From Streptomyces sp. NBC_01116 (GTDB taxonomy: Bacteria > Actinomycetota > Actinomycetes > Streptomycetales > Streptomycetaceae): a DNA stretch of 64,000 nt. Shown in pieces: positions 1 to 8,588 of this stretch. The DNA is taken from assembly GCF_041435495.1 (NCBI RefSeq), contig NZ_CP108644.1:6991501-7055500 (forward strand), given 5' to 3'. The stretch's first letter is position 1; every line of letters starts with the position of its first letter. A program made the translations under genes and the position numbers. Under the pieces are notes generated by a model. It had not been told where the DNA came from, did no database searches, and worked only from the letters and a program-made list of their open reading frames with translations.

Positions 1-514
1 ACCGCTGCACTGCCTGAGCGGCCTGGGTGACGGACAGGGACTGCCAGCCCGAGACCTTCTTGAGCCCCTCGTAAAACTTGGTCGAAGCATGCACGGGGTC
101 GAGGATCTGGTTCGCCGTGCCCCAGCCCTGTGAAGGCCGCTGCTGGAACAACCCCAGCGAGTCGCGGTCGCCGTAGGTCAGGTTGCGCAGACCGCTCTCC
201 TGCATGGCGGTCGCCAGGGCCACGACCTGCCCTCGGGCCGGGATGTTCATCGCGACGCCGGTGGCCTGGACCGTCTTGGCGTTGGGCACCTGATCGGCCG
301 GGTCGTCCAGGCCCGGCACGGAGACCGAGCCCTTGTCGCCGCCGTCCAGGATGGCCTTCACCTGCTTGGCGACGGCGGCGCTGTCCACACCCTGTGCACC
401 GTCGGTCGAGCAGGAAGCCGAGGCGGTCCCGGCGCCGATGGCGAGGATCGGAACGGCCAGCAGCAGCGGTCCGGTCGCGCACAGACCGACAAGGGCTCCA
501 GTGGTCTTCTTCAT
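1..514 (-). CDS. Secreted lytic-transglycosylase-like protein, C-terminus outside window
   Basis: The reading frame starts at an ATG (514) and runs off the left edge after about 171 codons. The N-terminus (MKKTTGALVG followed by a hydrophobic stretch and an ASAS region) is a signal peptide or membrane anchor. The segment around residues 90-125 (AMQESGLRNL, then GLFQQRPSQGWG) has the look of an SLT-type lytic transglycosylase core, with E106 in the MQESG position as candidate catalytic glutamate. Proteins of this kind are common in actinomycete conjugative elements, where they are thought to open peptidoglycan locally; automated annotation often misnames them heavy metal transporters. Its place at the far end of element A fits a transfer function. 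No strong ribosome-binding site is visible. Confidence 0.6.
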   Translation of the reverse strand, partial: MKKTTGALVGLCATGPLLLAVPILAIGAGTASASCSTDGAQGVDSAAVAKQVKAILDGGDKGSVSVPGLDDPADQVPNAKTVQATGVAMNIPARGQVVALATAMQESGLRNLTYGDRDSLGLFQQRPSQGWGTANQILDPVHASTKFYEGLKKVSGWQSLSVTQAAQAVQR

Positions 515-630
515 CGCCGTCGCCGTTCACCGAGGCGGCGGTGCCGGCCGGACGACGGCGACGGAGGATCAGGGCGTGGGCGTTTCAGGGCATGCTGCAT
601 CGCAGCGGCTCCTCGGTGTTCGTAGGAGAC

Positions 631-667
631 GCGGTGCCGACCTCTCGTGCAAAGCCGTCGGCACCGC
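631..667. repeat. Perfect 11-bp inverted repeat in an otherwise empty gap
   Basis: The gap 515-1093 holds no convincing gene. It contains one perfect inverted repeat (arms GCGGTGCCGAC and GTCGGCACCGC, 15-nt loop) upstream of the secreted protein gene. It could be a terminator or a mobile-element regulatory or transfer site; nothing distinguishes these. Confidence 0.4.
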
Positions 668-1093
668 GCCGATGTGCATCCGCCCTCGGGCGGGCCCGGG
701 TCAGGGGAGTTGGTAGCTCCCGGACGCCGGTTTCAGGACATGCGCGGCAGCCGGCCGCGCTCGTAATCTCAGGCAGTGCACGGGGCCTCCGGATGTCCGG
801 AAAATCGTTGTGGGCGACATGCCTCCCGTACCGCTCGCCTGGACGAGACAGCACGGATAAGCACAGGTCAGCGGGGGTGGAGTGAGGCTCCTGCCCGGTG
901 ACACGGCGAGACAGTAGACCGGGATTCCGGCCGCACCAAACGACTCCTGCCCCGGGACCCCAGCGGGCGTCACCTCGTTAGGCGCGGCCGGAAAACGCCG
1001 TTAACCTCCGGCGCAACCGAGCCCGAGACGAACGCCGTTGAGCACTGTCCAGAGCAGGTCCAGATCCGCCGTGCCCTGAAAGAGGCCCTTCCC

Positions 1094-1840
1094 ATGAGCT
1101 ATACGCTGTACCGAGGCGACGCCCTGACCGTCCTGAAGTCCCTCCCGGACGAGAGCGTCAACGCGGTCATTACCGACCCCCCGTACAACTCCGGCGGACG
1201 CACTAGCGCGGACCGCACCGGTCGCACCGCCCGAGCCAAGTACGTCACCAGCAACAGCGCACACGACCTGCAGAACTTCCCCGGCGAGAACCGCGACCAG
1301 CGCTCATACCGCTCCTGGCTGACCGAACTGCTCACCGAGTCGTACCGGGCCTCGACCGAGCACGCGGTCGCCATGGTCTTCACTGACTGGCGCCAGGAGC
1401 CGACCACCTCCGACGCTCTGCAGATGGCGGGTTGGACCTGGAGCGGCACCATCCCGTGGATCAAACCCGCCAGCCGGCCTCGAAAGGGCGGGCCGAAGCA
1501 GGACTCCGAGTTCATCCTGTGGGGCGTCAAGGGCTCCCTCGACAACACCCGCGACCTCTACCTCCCAGGCCATTACATCGCCTCCCAGCCCCGCAAGGGT
1601 CGGGTCCACATCACCCAGAAGCCCGTCGAGATCATGCAGCAGCTCGTGCAGGTCTGCCCCGAGGACGGCACCGTCCTCGACCCGTTCACCGGCAGCGGCT
1701 CCACCGGGGTCGCGGCCCTGCGCGAAGGACGCCGCTTCGTGGGAGTCGAACTGTCCTCGCACTACGCCGACGTCGCCGAGCAGCGGCTGCGCGCCGAGCT
1801 GACAAAGGACGACTTCGAGCTGGCCGGGCCGGAGGCATGA
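1094..1840 (+). CDS. Site-specific DNA methyltransferase (DPPY type)
   Basis: A 248-aa protein with the catalytic motif DPPY at residues 28-31 (VITDPPYNSGG) near the N-terminus and the S-adenosylmethionine motif DPFTGSGSTG near residue 195. The order, catalytic motif first and SAM motif last, is that of beta-class amino-methyltransferases modifying adenine N6 or cytosine N4. HITQKP before the SAM motif is also typical of the family. The ATG follows GAAAGAGG. No cognate endonuclease is adjacent in the same orientation, so it is probably a solitary methylase protecting or regulating the mobile element. Both key motifs are intact. Confidence 0.85.
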   Translation: MSYTLYRGDALTVLKSLPDESVNAVITDPPYNSGGRTSADRTGRTARAKYVTSNSAHDLQNFPGENRDQRSYRSWLTELLTESYRASTEHAVAMVFTDWRQEPTTSDALQMAGWTWSGTIPWIKPASRPRKGGPKQDSEFILWGVKGSLDNTRDLYLPGHYIASQPRKGRVHITQKPVEIMQQLVQVCPEDGTVLDPFTGSGSTGVAALREGRRFVGVELSSHYADVAEQRLRAELTKDDFELAGPEA

Positions 1841-1881
1841 GCATGAGAACGGAGAGCCCGGAACCGACCGTCCAGGGCGCC

Positions 1882-1927
1882 GAAGGGCGGCTGGCGCATC
1901 GAGTAGTCGATACACCAGCCGCCCTTC
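1882..1927. terminator. Bidirectional hairpin terminator
   Basis: Inverted repeat with 12-bp perfect arms (AAGGGCGGCTGG at 1883-1894 and its complement at 1915-1926) lying exactly between the convergent methylase and the frameshifted nuclease-like gene. Confidence 0.7.
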
Positions 1928-1935
1928 TCATTGGG

Positions 1936-2870
1936 TCAAGCTGCCTCGAAGGCCCGCCGGATGAGCGGTGCCGCCTTCTCCAGGCTGGCCGCCGAAACAA
2001 CGCGAACCTCCAGGTCACCGGTCCCGAGGTGACCGATGCCGCGCATGTCCCGGGTGAAGCCCTCCTCCAGCTCGACCGAGTCCGGGTCGAGTCTGAGATA
2101 GACCAGGATCGCCTCGTGCTTCGGGCGGAAGATCACCGACGCCACGTTCACCAGTCGCCGGTAGGCGATGTAGTGCAGCAGGGCCGCGACCTCGACCTCG
2201 TCCCACGCCGTGAGCGCCTCGTCCAGCTCCCCGTACAGGTCCCGCAAGCACTCTGGTACGAGGTCGGCACCCGTCGGCGAAGGAACCGCTGGTGCCGCCG
2301 GCGCACGGTCGACCAAGGCGTCCCGCCCCCGACTCGGCCGGGACGAAGCGGCGCTCGGTGAGCCGGGCGAGGAGTCGACGAGCAGCAGACTCAGCAGGCC
2401 GCCCTCGAAGATCCGGTAGCGCACCAGGTCGATCCGCTCGGGCAGCCGCTGCACGGCCACCCGGTCGTGGTGGGAGAAGCCGGCCGCGATGCAGATCATC
2501 CGCGGACGCCGCCAGTCGATCGAGCCGGCCACTTCCGCGCCCAGCACCTTCCGCACGAGAGCCTCGAACTCGTGCTGCGCCGAGCGCAGCCAGGTCAGAT
2601 ACGCAACGGCCTGCGACAGCACCCCGCTGTCGGAGCCCTTCTTGAACTCGATCACCACCGGGCTGCCGTTCTCGTCCAACCCAGCGTGTCGATCCGCCCC
2701 CGGTGCCACGGGCCGGTCGCGTACTCCGACGCCACGAACCGGATGCCCAGCATCTGCTCCAGCCCGGCCTCGACCCGCCGCTGCAGCTCCACCTCCAGCG
2801 CCACCGTTGAACCCGGCAGCTCTACGTCCCGCCCGTCCGCATCCCGCCGGAACAACATCAGCTCAGCCAC
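1936..2870 (-). pseudogene. PD-(D/E)XK nuclease-like protein, frameshifted
   Basis: Two overlapping frames together give one roughly 310-aa protein. The N-terminal part starts at GTG 2870 (MAELMLFRRDADG...) and ends in the wrong frame after GRIDTLG; the rest, LDENGSPVVIEFKKG onward to the TGA at 1936, is in the next frame. A single missing base near 2678-2682 explains the break. The residues GRID...VIEFKKG fit a PD-(D/E)XK nuclease core (D, then ExK), and the shift falls between these catalytic elements, so a full active site cannot be made without frameshifting. From memory, related intact Streptomyces proteins read straight through this point. The function of the family is not established. 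A sequencing error is possible, but three other genes of this island are also broken. Confidence 0.7.
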
Positions 2871-3214
2871 AGCGCCCCCACCCACGATCTATGCAAGGAG
2901 ACCAATCGAACGGACGCGCTGGATATTCCTTCTGGGGATAGCAGGGAGCCGTGGCCAGTGTGAAGGCCCCGGAACATTACCCCGGATAGCGGATCGACGT
3001 GTGCCATGAATCCTCGTGAACGCCGGACCCACGGCTGCGGTCCTGGCCTTGGCACGGAACTGTCGTGGTGAGACTCGGCAGGCAGCGCGGAGGGGCATCC
3101 TCCGTGAATCGGCCCCAGTCTCCTGTCTCTGACCCACGGTGCAACGTGGCTGTGAGGGCATCGGCGATGTGAGTCCGGCTACAGCTTCTTCCGAGTGCGT
3201 GCCGGTACCGAGAT
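2871..3214. other. Intergenic, nothing recognised
   Basis: About 340 bp between two minus-strand genes. Short open frames here have no recognisable protein features or ribosome-binding sites. It presumably holds the promoter of the frameshifted nuclease-like gene. Confidence 0.5.
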
Positions 3215-3841
3215 TTAGCCTGGCTGGTGCCCCACTTCCTGACCGGCGGTTACTTCTGACCTCGGCGGCTTGCGTCGGGGGACAAAGCGGCGCCACCCGC
3301 GCTGGGCGCGTCGCCTGGCCTCCCACTCCGTTCGTTCTGTGAGCAACGTGTCGACTTCCGGATCGCTTCTAAGTGCCTCAAGCAGGGAGTCCAAGCTGGC
3401 CGACACGCCCTTCGACGCACGCTGAGTGAGGAAGAGCTGGTCGTTGAAGTCGTCGCTCCGCTGGGGCAGCCGCCCGCCTCGTGCGATAGCCGCCAGAGCG
3501 TCGAGGGCATCCTGTATCCACACGTTTTGCCTGTCGCGCGCCGAGCCGCCTCCTAATGGGAGGAACCAGATAGTGCCCAGGTCGTGCAGGTCTTCCGTTA
3601 CGCGCATCCGAAGCTTGGCGTGCTGCAGGAAGGCCGCCTCGCTCTCCAGTGCGGTGGCGGCCCTTGCAACTTCGCGACCCTCTAGCTCCGAATCTCTAAG
3701 CTCGACGAGCCTCATATGCAAGTCCTTCATGAGTGCTCTGTCGTCATCTTGTCGTTGCTTCTTGCGGGTGTACGTCTCCTGGAGGACGTGCGCGTAGTAG
3801 CCGCCCACCAAGGTCACCAACCCCACCCAAATTTCATTCAT
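3215..3841 (-). CDS. Membrane-anchored protein of unknown function
   Basis: A 208-aa protein. The first 18 residues (MNEIWVGLVTLVGGYYAH) form one membrane segment, followed by a long charged, probably helical and coiled-coil region (about 25-90, rich in K, R, D, E, Q) and a basic C-terminus (RRAQRGWRRFVPRRKPPR). This is the organisation of small bacterial proteins with one N-terminal anchor and a cytoplasmic helical domain. I do not recognise the family. It sits between the nuclease-like pseudogene and the STAND NTPase on the same strand, but is separated from both by 200-350 bp, so it is probably transcribed alone. Confidence 0.6.
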   Translation of the reverse strand: MNEIWVGLVTLVGGYYAHVLQETYTRKKQRQDDDRALMKDLHMRLVELRDSELEGREVARAATALESEAAFLQHAKLRMRVTEDLHDLGTIWFLPLGGGSARDRQNVWIQDALDALAAIARGGRLPQRSDDFNDQLFLTQRASKGVSASLDSLLEALRSDPEVDTLLTERTEWEARRRAQRGWRRFVPRRKPPRSEVTAGQEVGHQPG

Positions 3842-4042
3842 GAGACGGCAGTATCGCGTAGTTGCTACTCCCGAAGGAGGCGTGTCGGGGCCCCGCCATG
3901 CCCGAGCGCAGACATCGCGTCGACCACCCGACAGGAGCCCATCAGCGACGCCTCATTGCCTCAACCGAAACGGTGAGGCTGGTCGGCTACCCATAGGCGG
4001 ACGATGTGGTCGTCCACCAGGCTTTCTCACGGCCGCGTGGTC

Positions 4043-7000
4043 TCAGCCCGCCTTGAGCTGACGGTGGGCGAAGACAATGTCTCGTACCCGCAACACGGCT
4101 GTCGGGGCGATTAGTGACAGGACAGGTAGGGCGTAATGCCAGCCGTCGCCTGCGAGCACGTCCGTGCTGAGACGCATGGCTGCCTCTGTTGTTTGTGCGG
4201 CGTCGGGGGGCAGTTGCGCCAAGGCCAGGGTGTGGAACGTCTGGATGAAGGCGGTGCTGGCGGATTCGTTCACCATGCGCAGGCTGGGCGGCGTGCCGGT
4301 CAGGTAACCGGCCACGGCCGCGAACGCCTCTGCTCGGTCGTACGGGGCACTGAAGCCGTCCGCTGACGCCCGGGCTGCGGCCAGAGCTCCGAACGCCGCG
4401 TGGGCGATGGCGATGGCTGCGGTGGGCAGTTCCCAGGGCGGGATGCCCTGCCAGCTGCTCTCCCGTGCCAGTAATACCCTCTCAGCGTCCGCCTGTCGTC
4501 CAGGGGCTCTAAGGAGGAGCAGGACTAAGAGGTCTTCAACTCTCCACTGCCTTTCTGATGCTTTGAGTGTCTTCCACGCCTGCTCTACGGCCTCGCGAAC
4601 CCGCTCGGCGCACTGCTGGTCTGCGTCCCCAATGGCCGCTAGAAGTTCAGCAAGATCGGCAATGTGTTCTCTCAGCTGTAGGGGTGAAGTGTCCGCGGTC
4701 CTCAGGTGCTCAAGCTGACGGTCGATGATGCTTGCGGCTTCGGCAGGGTCATGGGCGCGTAGGCCCGCCGCGACCGCTACGAGTGCGCGGCGCCTTCTGT
4801 CACTGTTCTCGTCGTCCGTCTCCTTCGCGAGCATCACGGCTCGCTCGCGCTCGCCGGCGAAGGCCAAGGCTTGGGCTGCGGCACCTTTGGCATTGCTCAC
4901 GATGATGCCGGGAGCGCCGGCGAAGAGGGAGAAGTCAAGGGCTCCTTCAAAGCTGCTGGTGGCATCGGCGGCCTCGTGCGCCAGCCGTCGTGCGTCGGGG
5001 AGATGTCCTGCTGCGGCAGCTTCAACAGCGGTTGCTGCAAGGGCTTGAATCCGATCGGCCGGATCTCGGAGGCTGCGGGCCAGCAGCGCACCATCCGGAT
5101 GCCGCCCCATGACCGCCAGTGCCGTGCAGAGGGTGATCAGCCACCCTTCGCGAAGCGCGGCGGCACCCTGGGATGATCCGACCGCTTGCAGGGCCTGGTG
5201 CAGCCGTCGGTGCGCCTCATCGGGGTGGTTCTGCTCGGCTAGGTGGCATGCCTGCCTGGCCAGCACCTCGGCGGACTGTTCCTCCTTCGCGGGCTCGTGC
5301 GCGTGAGTGAGTACGGCACGGGCCTCGGCTCGGACGTCCCAGCCGAAGGCGGTGTGTCTGTCCTCAGGCACACTGGTCTCAAGGTCGCGAGCTTCGTCCG
5401 CGCAGCCGACGTCTACCAACGCGCGTGTGACTTGAGTGAGCATGGGGCCCAGGAGCATCGTCAGATCGCCGGCGTCTCTCTCCGGCAATGCTTCAGGATG
5501 GGTCAGGGCAGCCTTGAGATGTTGTGCCGCTTGCTGGGCCAGAGCATGTGCTTGTTCGGGCCATTGTGTAAACAGGGCCGAAGCTGCCGCGGCGTCGACG
5601 ACGCAGGTGGTGAGCCCGGGGGGAAAGCTTCGTGCGTAGTCAGTGATGCGTTCATACAGCCGGGTCGCGCGCGGTGGGTCGGCCACGGAGGCGACGAAGG
5701 CCCATGCCCTTACGGGCGCGCCGGGGTCGGCCGGGTCTCTGGATGCCACGTCGTGAGCGTGCTGTTCGGCCTCCGCCAACAGTTCCTCTGCCAGCATGGC
5801 ACTGTGAGGACGAGCTGCGGCGGCTGCTCGCGCCGTCGTCTCGGCGAGCAGTGCGACATCGTCGTACGACGACACTGAGCGCAGCGACTCAAGAAGTGCG
5901 CGCCCTTGCCCGCATTGGCCGATGGTGAACAGCGCGACGGCGGCCTCTGCGACCGCCGCTTCAGCCTCATACTCGTCCCCGCTCGGCGGAGATGATTCCG
6001 CACGAGCGCGGTCGGCCCACCACACCGCGTTCTTCGCCACATCGGCCGCCTGACTGGCGTACTGGTCACCGGCACCGGCCAAGGCCCGCGCCACGCTTGC
6101 CAGACGAACCGCCTTTTCAGCAGCATGCGGTGCCAGCAGGGCGAACTGCCGTGCTCGCTGCGAATGTCCCAGCCAGGCGAACGCCACAGCGAAACTTGCC
6201 GGCAGGGACCTGGCCTGCTCAGTCAGCAGGGTCCGAGAAGCAGCGAGCCCGGCCAGGGCCACCACGTCGACCGGACGGCGTTGGCGGATCATGTGGGCGC
6301 TTAACTCGATGTCGGACAGCGCCACATCAGGCGACGCACGCCCAAGCAGGGCTTGTTGGCGTTGCGGGTCGAGGGCTATGGCGGTCAGCCGCTCCCCATT
6401 CTTGTTGCCCGCCAGCATGTGTGGATAGTCGTACAGCAGGTAAGTGGGGGTGTCGGCCGGCCAGCCCCGAGCCTGGTACTCATCCGCCCAGGCATATAGC
6501 CGGTCCTCGAACTCGCTCACGTCCCCGAGGCGGTTAAGGGCGCGATTGCGTAGTTCGGTATGTCCCAGCGCGAGGGGATGAACGCCCACCGGCGTATCCG
6601 GAAGGCGCATCTCGCCATGGGCGCCGGGGACGAGACTGCGGCCGGTGACCCCACGCAACTGCCGCTCGACGTTGAAGGGCCGCACTCCGACAAGCTGGGT
6701 CAGGTCTGCTGCCGTCAGACTGCCTCGCGCCGCTACCAGAAGTCCAAGGAGAGGGACCCCAACCTGCTCATTCTGCAACAACTGGTCGACCTCACGCCCG
6801 GCCATGCGGCTGATGTCAGCCGCATGTGGCGAGGGGGCGAGGGAGCGGACGATATGCCGAAGGCGCAGCGGGTGGTCGCCGGGCACGTCGTCAGGGATTA
6901 GCGGACAGGGCCGACCGGTGACCACCACGCGCATGCCTGCCGGAGGGTTCCGCGGCAGCAGCGCGGCAATGCTCGGTTGGCCAGCTCCTGCGGCGTCCTC

Positions 7001-7780
7001 GTCCAGGCCATCCACTACGAGCACTAGGCGCCGACCGCGGTCCCGGCAGGCCTGCGCGGCCGCCTGACACAGACTAGGGAAGTCTTCCGGGCGCGCACCG
7101 GCGGCTGAGGGATCCTGCTCCCCAAGGGACGCCAGCTGCCGCATTACCGATTCCAGGAAACCCTTTTGATCGTTGCGCCCCAAGTAGTCGGCGATGAAGT
7201 ACGCCACCAAGTCCACATCGTCTGGTCGGTGCCTTAGGACGAACTCTGACAGCAGCGCCGATTTGCCCGCCCAGGGGCCCGCCTGCCACCACATGTACCC
7301 GGTAGCACCCGGCAAATCCTCGCCGCCGCAGAACGCGGCCAACTCCCGAAGCTCACTGTCCCTGTCCAATAGGCGAGCAGGCAGAATCCTCTGCTCAATC
7401 CAAGCGCCGTACCCGGAGGCCTTGACCGGCTCCAGCACCGTTGCTGTCTGGCGCCGCGGCCGGGCAGGTTGAGCCTGCTCCAGCTTGGTCCGCCACCAAC
7501 GCTCATCGCATGGCTCTCTGGCCCACCCGCTCCACACCTGCACGACGGCGATCAACCGCTCGTCGCTACCTTCATAAGGGACCTTTGCTTTGCTGAAGTC
7601 GTCGTGCAGCCAATCCCTGAGACGCCGGTCAAGCGACGAGCCGTGCCCCTCGGCCGCCTTGGCTGCTATGCGACGCGAATACTTCTGTCCACCCTGGGCG
7701 TCATAGGCTGTTTTCGCCCTTCCTTCCAGTGCCCGCAGGGCGTCGTACAGCTCACGGGCAGCCTTGGACGTCTTCCCCAT
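4043..7780 (-). CDS. Large STAND/NACHT-like NTPase with helical-repeat C-terminus
   Basis: A 1245-aa protein. I place the start at ATG 7780 (GGAGCGAGG immediately upstream) rather than at the earlier 7963, whose extra 61 residues look untranslated. Residues 1-95 form a compact helical domain (YSRRIAAKAAEGHG...DRRLRDWLHD) resembling the HTH-like modules at the front of many actinobacterial signalling NTPases. Residues 161-270 are the P-loop: Walker A AGPWAGKS (K173) and Walker B RLVLVVDGLDED (D257-D262). From about 400 to the end the sequence is alanine-rich, helical and repetitive, as in TPR or similar sensor repeats. This HTH-NTPase-repeat layout is that of STAND proteins, several of which act as phage sensors; no effector enzyme domain is visible. 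It is divergent from the small membrane protein at 7979. Confidence 0.75.
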   Translation of the reverse strand: MGKTSKAARELYDALRALEGRAKTAYDAQGGQKYSRRIAAKAAEGHGSSLDRRLRDWLHDDFSKAKVPYEGSDERLIAVVQVWSGWAREPCDERWWRTKLEQAQPARPRRQTATVLEPVKASGYGAWIEQRILPARLLDRDSELRELAAFCGGEDLPGATGYMWWQAGPWAGKSALLSEFVLRHRPDDVDLVAYFIADYLGRNDQKGFLESVMRQLASLGEQDPSAAGARPEDFPSLCQAAAQACRDRGRRLVLVVDGLDEDAAGAGQPSIAALLPRNPPAGMRVVVTGRPCPLIPDDVPGDHPLRLRHIVRSLAPSPHAADISRMAGREVDQLLQNEQVGVPLLGLLVAARGSLTAADLTQLVGVRPFNVERQLRGVTGRSLVPGAHGEMRLPDTPVGVHPLALGHTELRNRALNRLGDVSEFEDRLYAWADEYQARGWPADTPTYLLYDYPHMLAGNKNGERLTAIALDPQRQQALLGRASPDVALSDIELSAHMIRQRRPVDVVALAGLAASRTLLTEQARSLPASFAVAFAWLGHSQRARQFALLAPHAAEKAVRLASVARALAGAGDQYASQAADVAKNAVWWADRARAESSPPSGDEYEAEAAVAEAAVALFTIGQCGQGRALLESLRSVSSYDDVALLAETTARAAAAARPHSAMLAEELLAEAEQHAHDVASRDPADPGAPVRAWAFVASVADPPRATRLYERITDYARSFPPGLTTCVVDAAAASALFTQWPEQAHALAQQAAQHLKAALTHPEALPERDAGDLTMLLGPMLTQVTRALVDVGCADEARDLETSVPEDRHTAFGWDVRAEARAVLTHAHEPAKEEQSAEVLARQACHLAEQNHPDEAHRRLHQALQAVGSSQGAAALREGWLITLCTALAVMGRHPDGALLARSLRDPADRIQALAATAVEAAAAGHLPDARRLAHEAADATSSFEGALDFSLFAGAPGIIVSNAKGAAAQALAFAGERERAVMLAKETDDENSDRRRRALVAVAAGLRAHDPAEAASIIDRQLEHLRTADTSPLQLREHIADLAELLAAIGDADQQCAERVREAVEQAWKTLKASERQWRVEDLLVLLLLRAPGRQADAERVLLARESSWQGIPPWELPTAAIAIAHAAFGALAAARASADGFSAPYDRAEAFAAVAGYLTGTPPSLRMVNESASTAFIQTFHTLALAQLPPDAAQTTEAAMRLSTDVLAGDGWHYALPVLSLIAPTAVLRVRDIVFAHRQLKAG

Positions 7781-7978
7781 CCTCGCTCCATCCCCATCTG
7801 CCCGCCGCGTCGGGCTGCCCGCACCGGGCCCGGCGGGCACGCCCATGACCAGCAGCGTAGAGCCAGTTTTCCCGCTGTACCCGCTCTTTCGGACACCTGC
7901 CTCCCGAGCCCGGCACTGTCGTCCTGTCCGGCAGACGAGCCGGCAACGACAACATCGCATCACTCGCCGGAGGCCGCT

Positions 7979-8173
7979 ATGACCATTACCCTCGCACTCT
8001 CCATCGCGCTCATCGTCGCCCTGGCAGTGCTGGCCGCAACCGCAGCCGCCGTTCTCGCCCGCGTCGACGGAGCCACCTTTCCCATCGCTCTCAAGGCCGC
8101 CGCCACCGTGTTCGCCGCAACCATCACCCTCGCCTGTGCCACAACCGCAGCCCTAGCCTCCGTGCTCCGCTGA
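7979..8173 (+). CDS. Small two-helix membrane protein
   Basis: A 64-aa, almost entirely hydrophobic protein starting MTITLALSIALIVALAVLAA. GGAGG precedes the ATG with good spacing. Two membrane helices (about residues 4-27 and 35-62) flank a short RVDGATFP loop. It resembles the small hydrophobic proteins common in Streptomyces plasmids and integrative elements (Spd-like), but it is too short to assign. It is transcribed away from the STAND NTPase, with 198 bp between their starts. Confidence 0.65.
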   Translation: MTITLALSIALIVALAVLAATAAAVLARVDGATFPIALKAAATVFAATITLACATTAALASVLR

Positions 8174-8414
8174 ATCGGATCCAGAGAGCAGGACTGACCG
8201 CCATGGCCGCCGGAAGAGGGCAAAGATCGTCACGGGTTACCCATGTCTGCGCGAGGCAGGTCTCCGCGTGAAACCCCATCGAAGAGGCCCTGAAGTTCCG
8301 ACGACTCGATGCCCTGCCCGTCGAGCCAGGTCAGCTCGCGCGAGGAGTCCGCGGTCTGTCCGCCTCCCCGGTGATCTGAAGCGCTGCCACTGATCAGGGC
8401 TGTCCAGGCGCGAG

Positions 8415-8575
8415 CCGCCTTACCGTCCTGGGACCCGAGCCGTGCCCGCGATGCCGAACCGACCACCGGCACGTTCACCAGGAACACCGACCGCCAGCCC
8501 GCGCTCTCGCCGAACACCGACGACAGCGGGGCGGCGGAGACGAGGACGCCACCAGCGCCAGACGGAATGATGTCC
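8415..8575 (-). pseudogene. Relic of an MFS drug-efflux transporter
   Basis: On the minus strand this stretch translates to SGAGGVLVSAAP...GWRSVFLVNVPVVG, a near-perfect match in style to the segment between TM5 and TM6 of DHA2-type MFS transporters (GGVLV...WRWVFLVNVPVG). No start, flanking membrane segments or continuation are present, so it is a fragment of about 50 codons. It accounts for the only recognisable content of the 8174-8588 gap and suggests that other DNA once occupied this point. Confidence 0.65.
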
Positions 8576-8588
8576 ACCTGTGGTGGCC

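Noticed and set aside
1094..2870. Methylase and nuclease-like gene as a restriction-modification pair
   Set aside because: They are convergent with a terminator between, and the nuclease-like gene is frameshifted; nothing ties their specificities.
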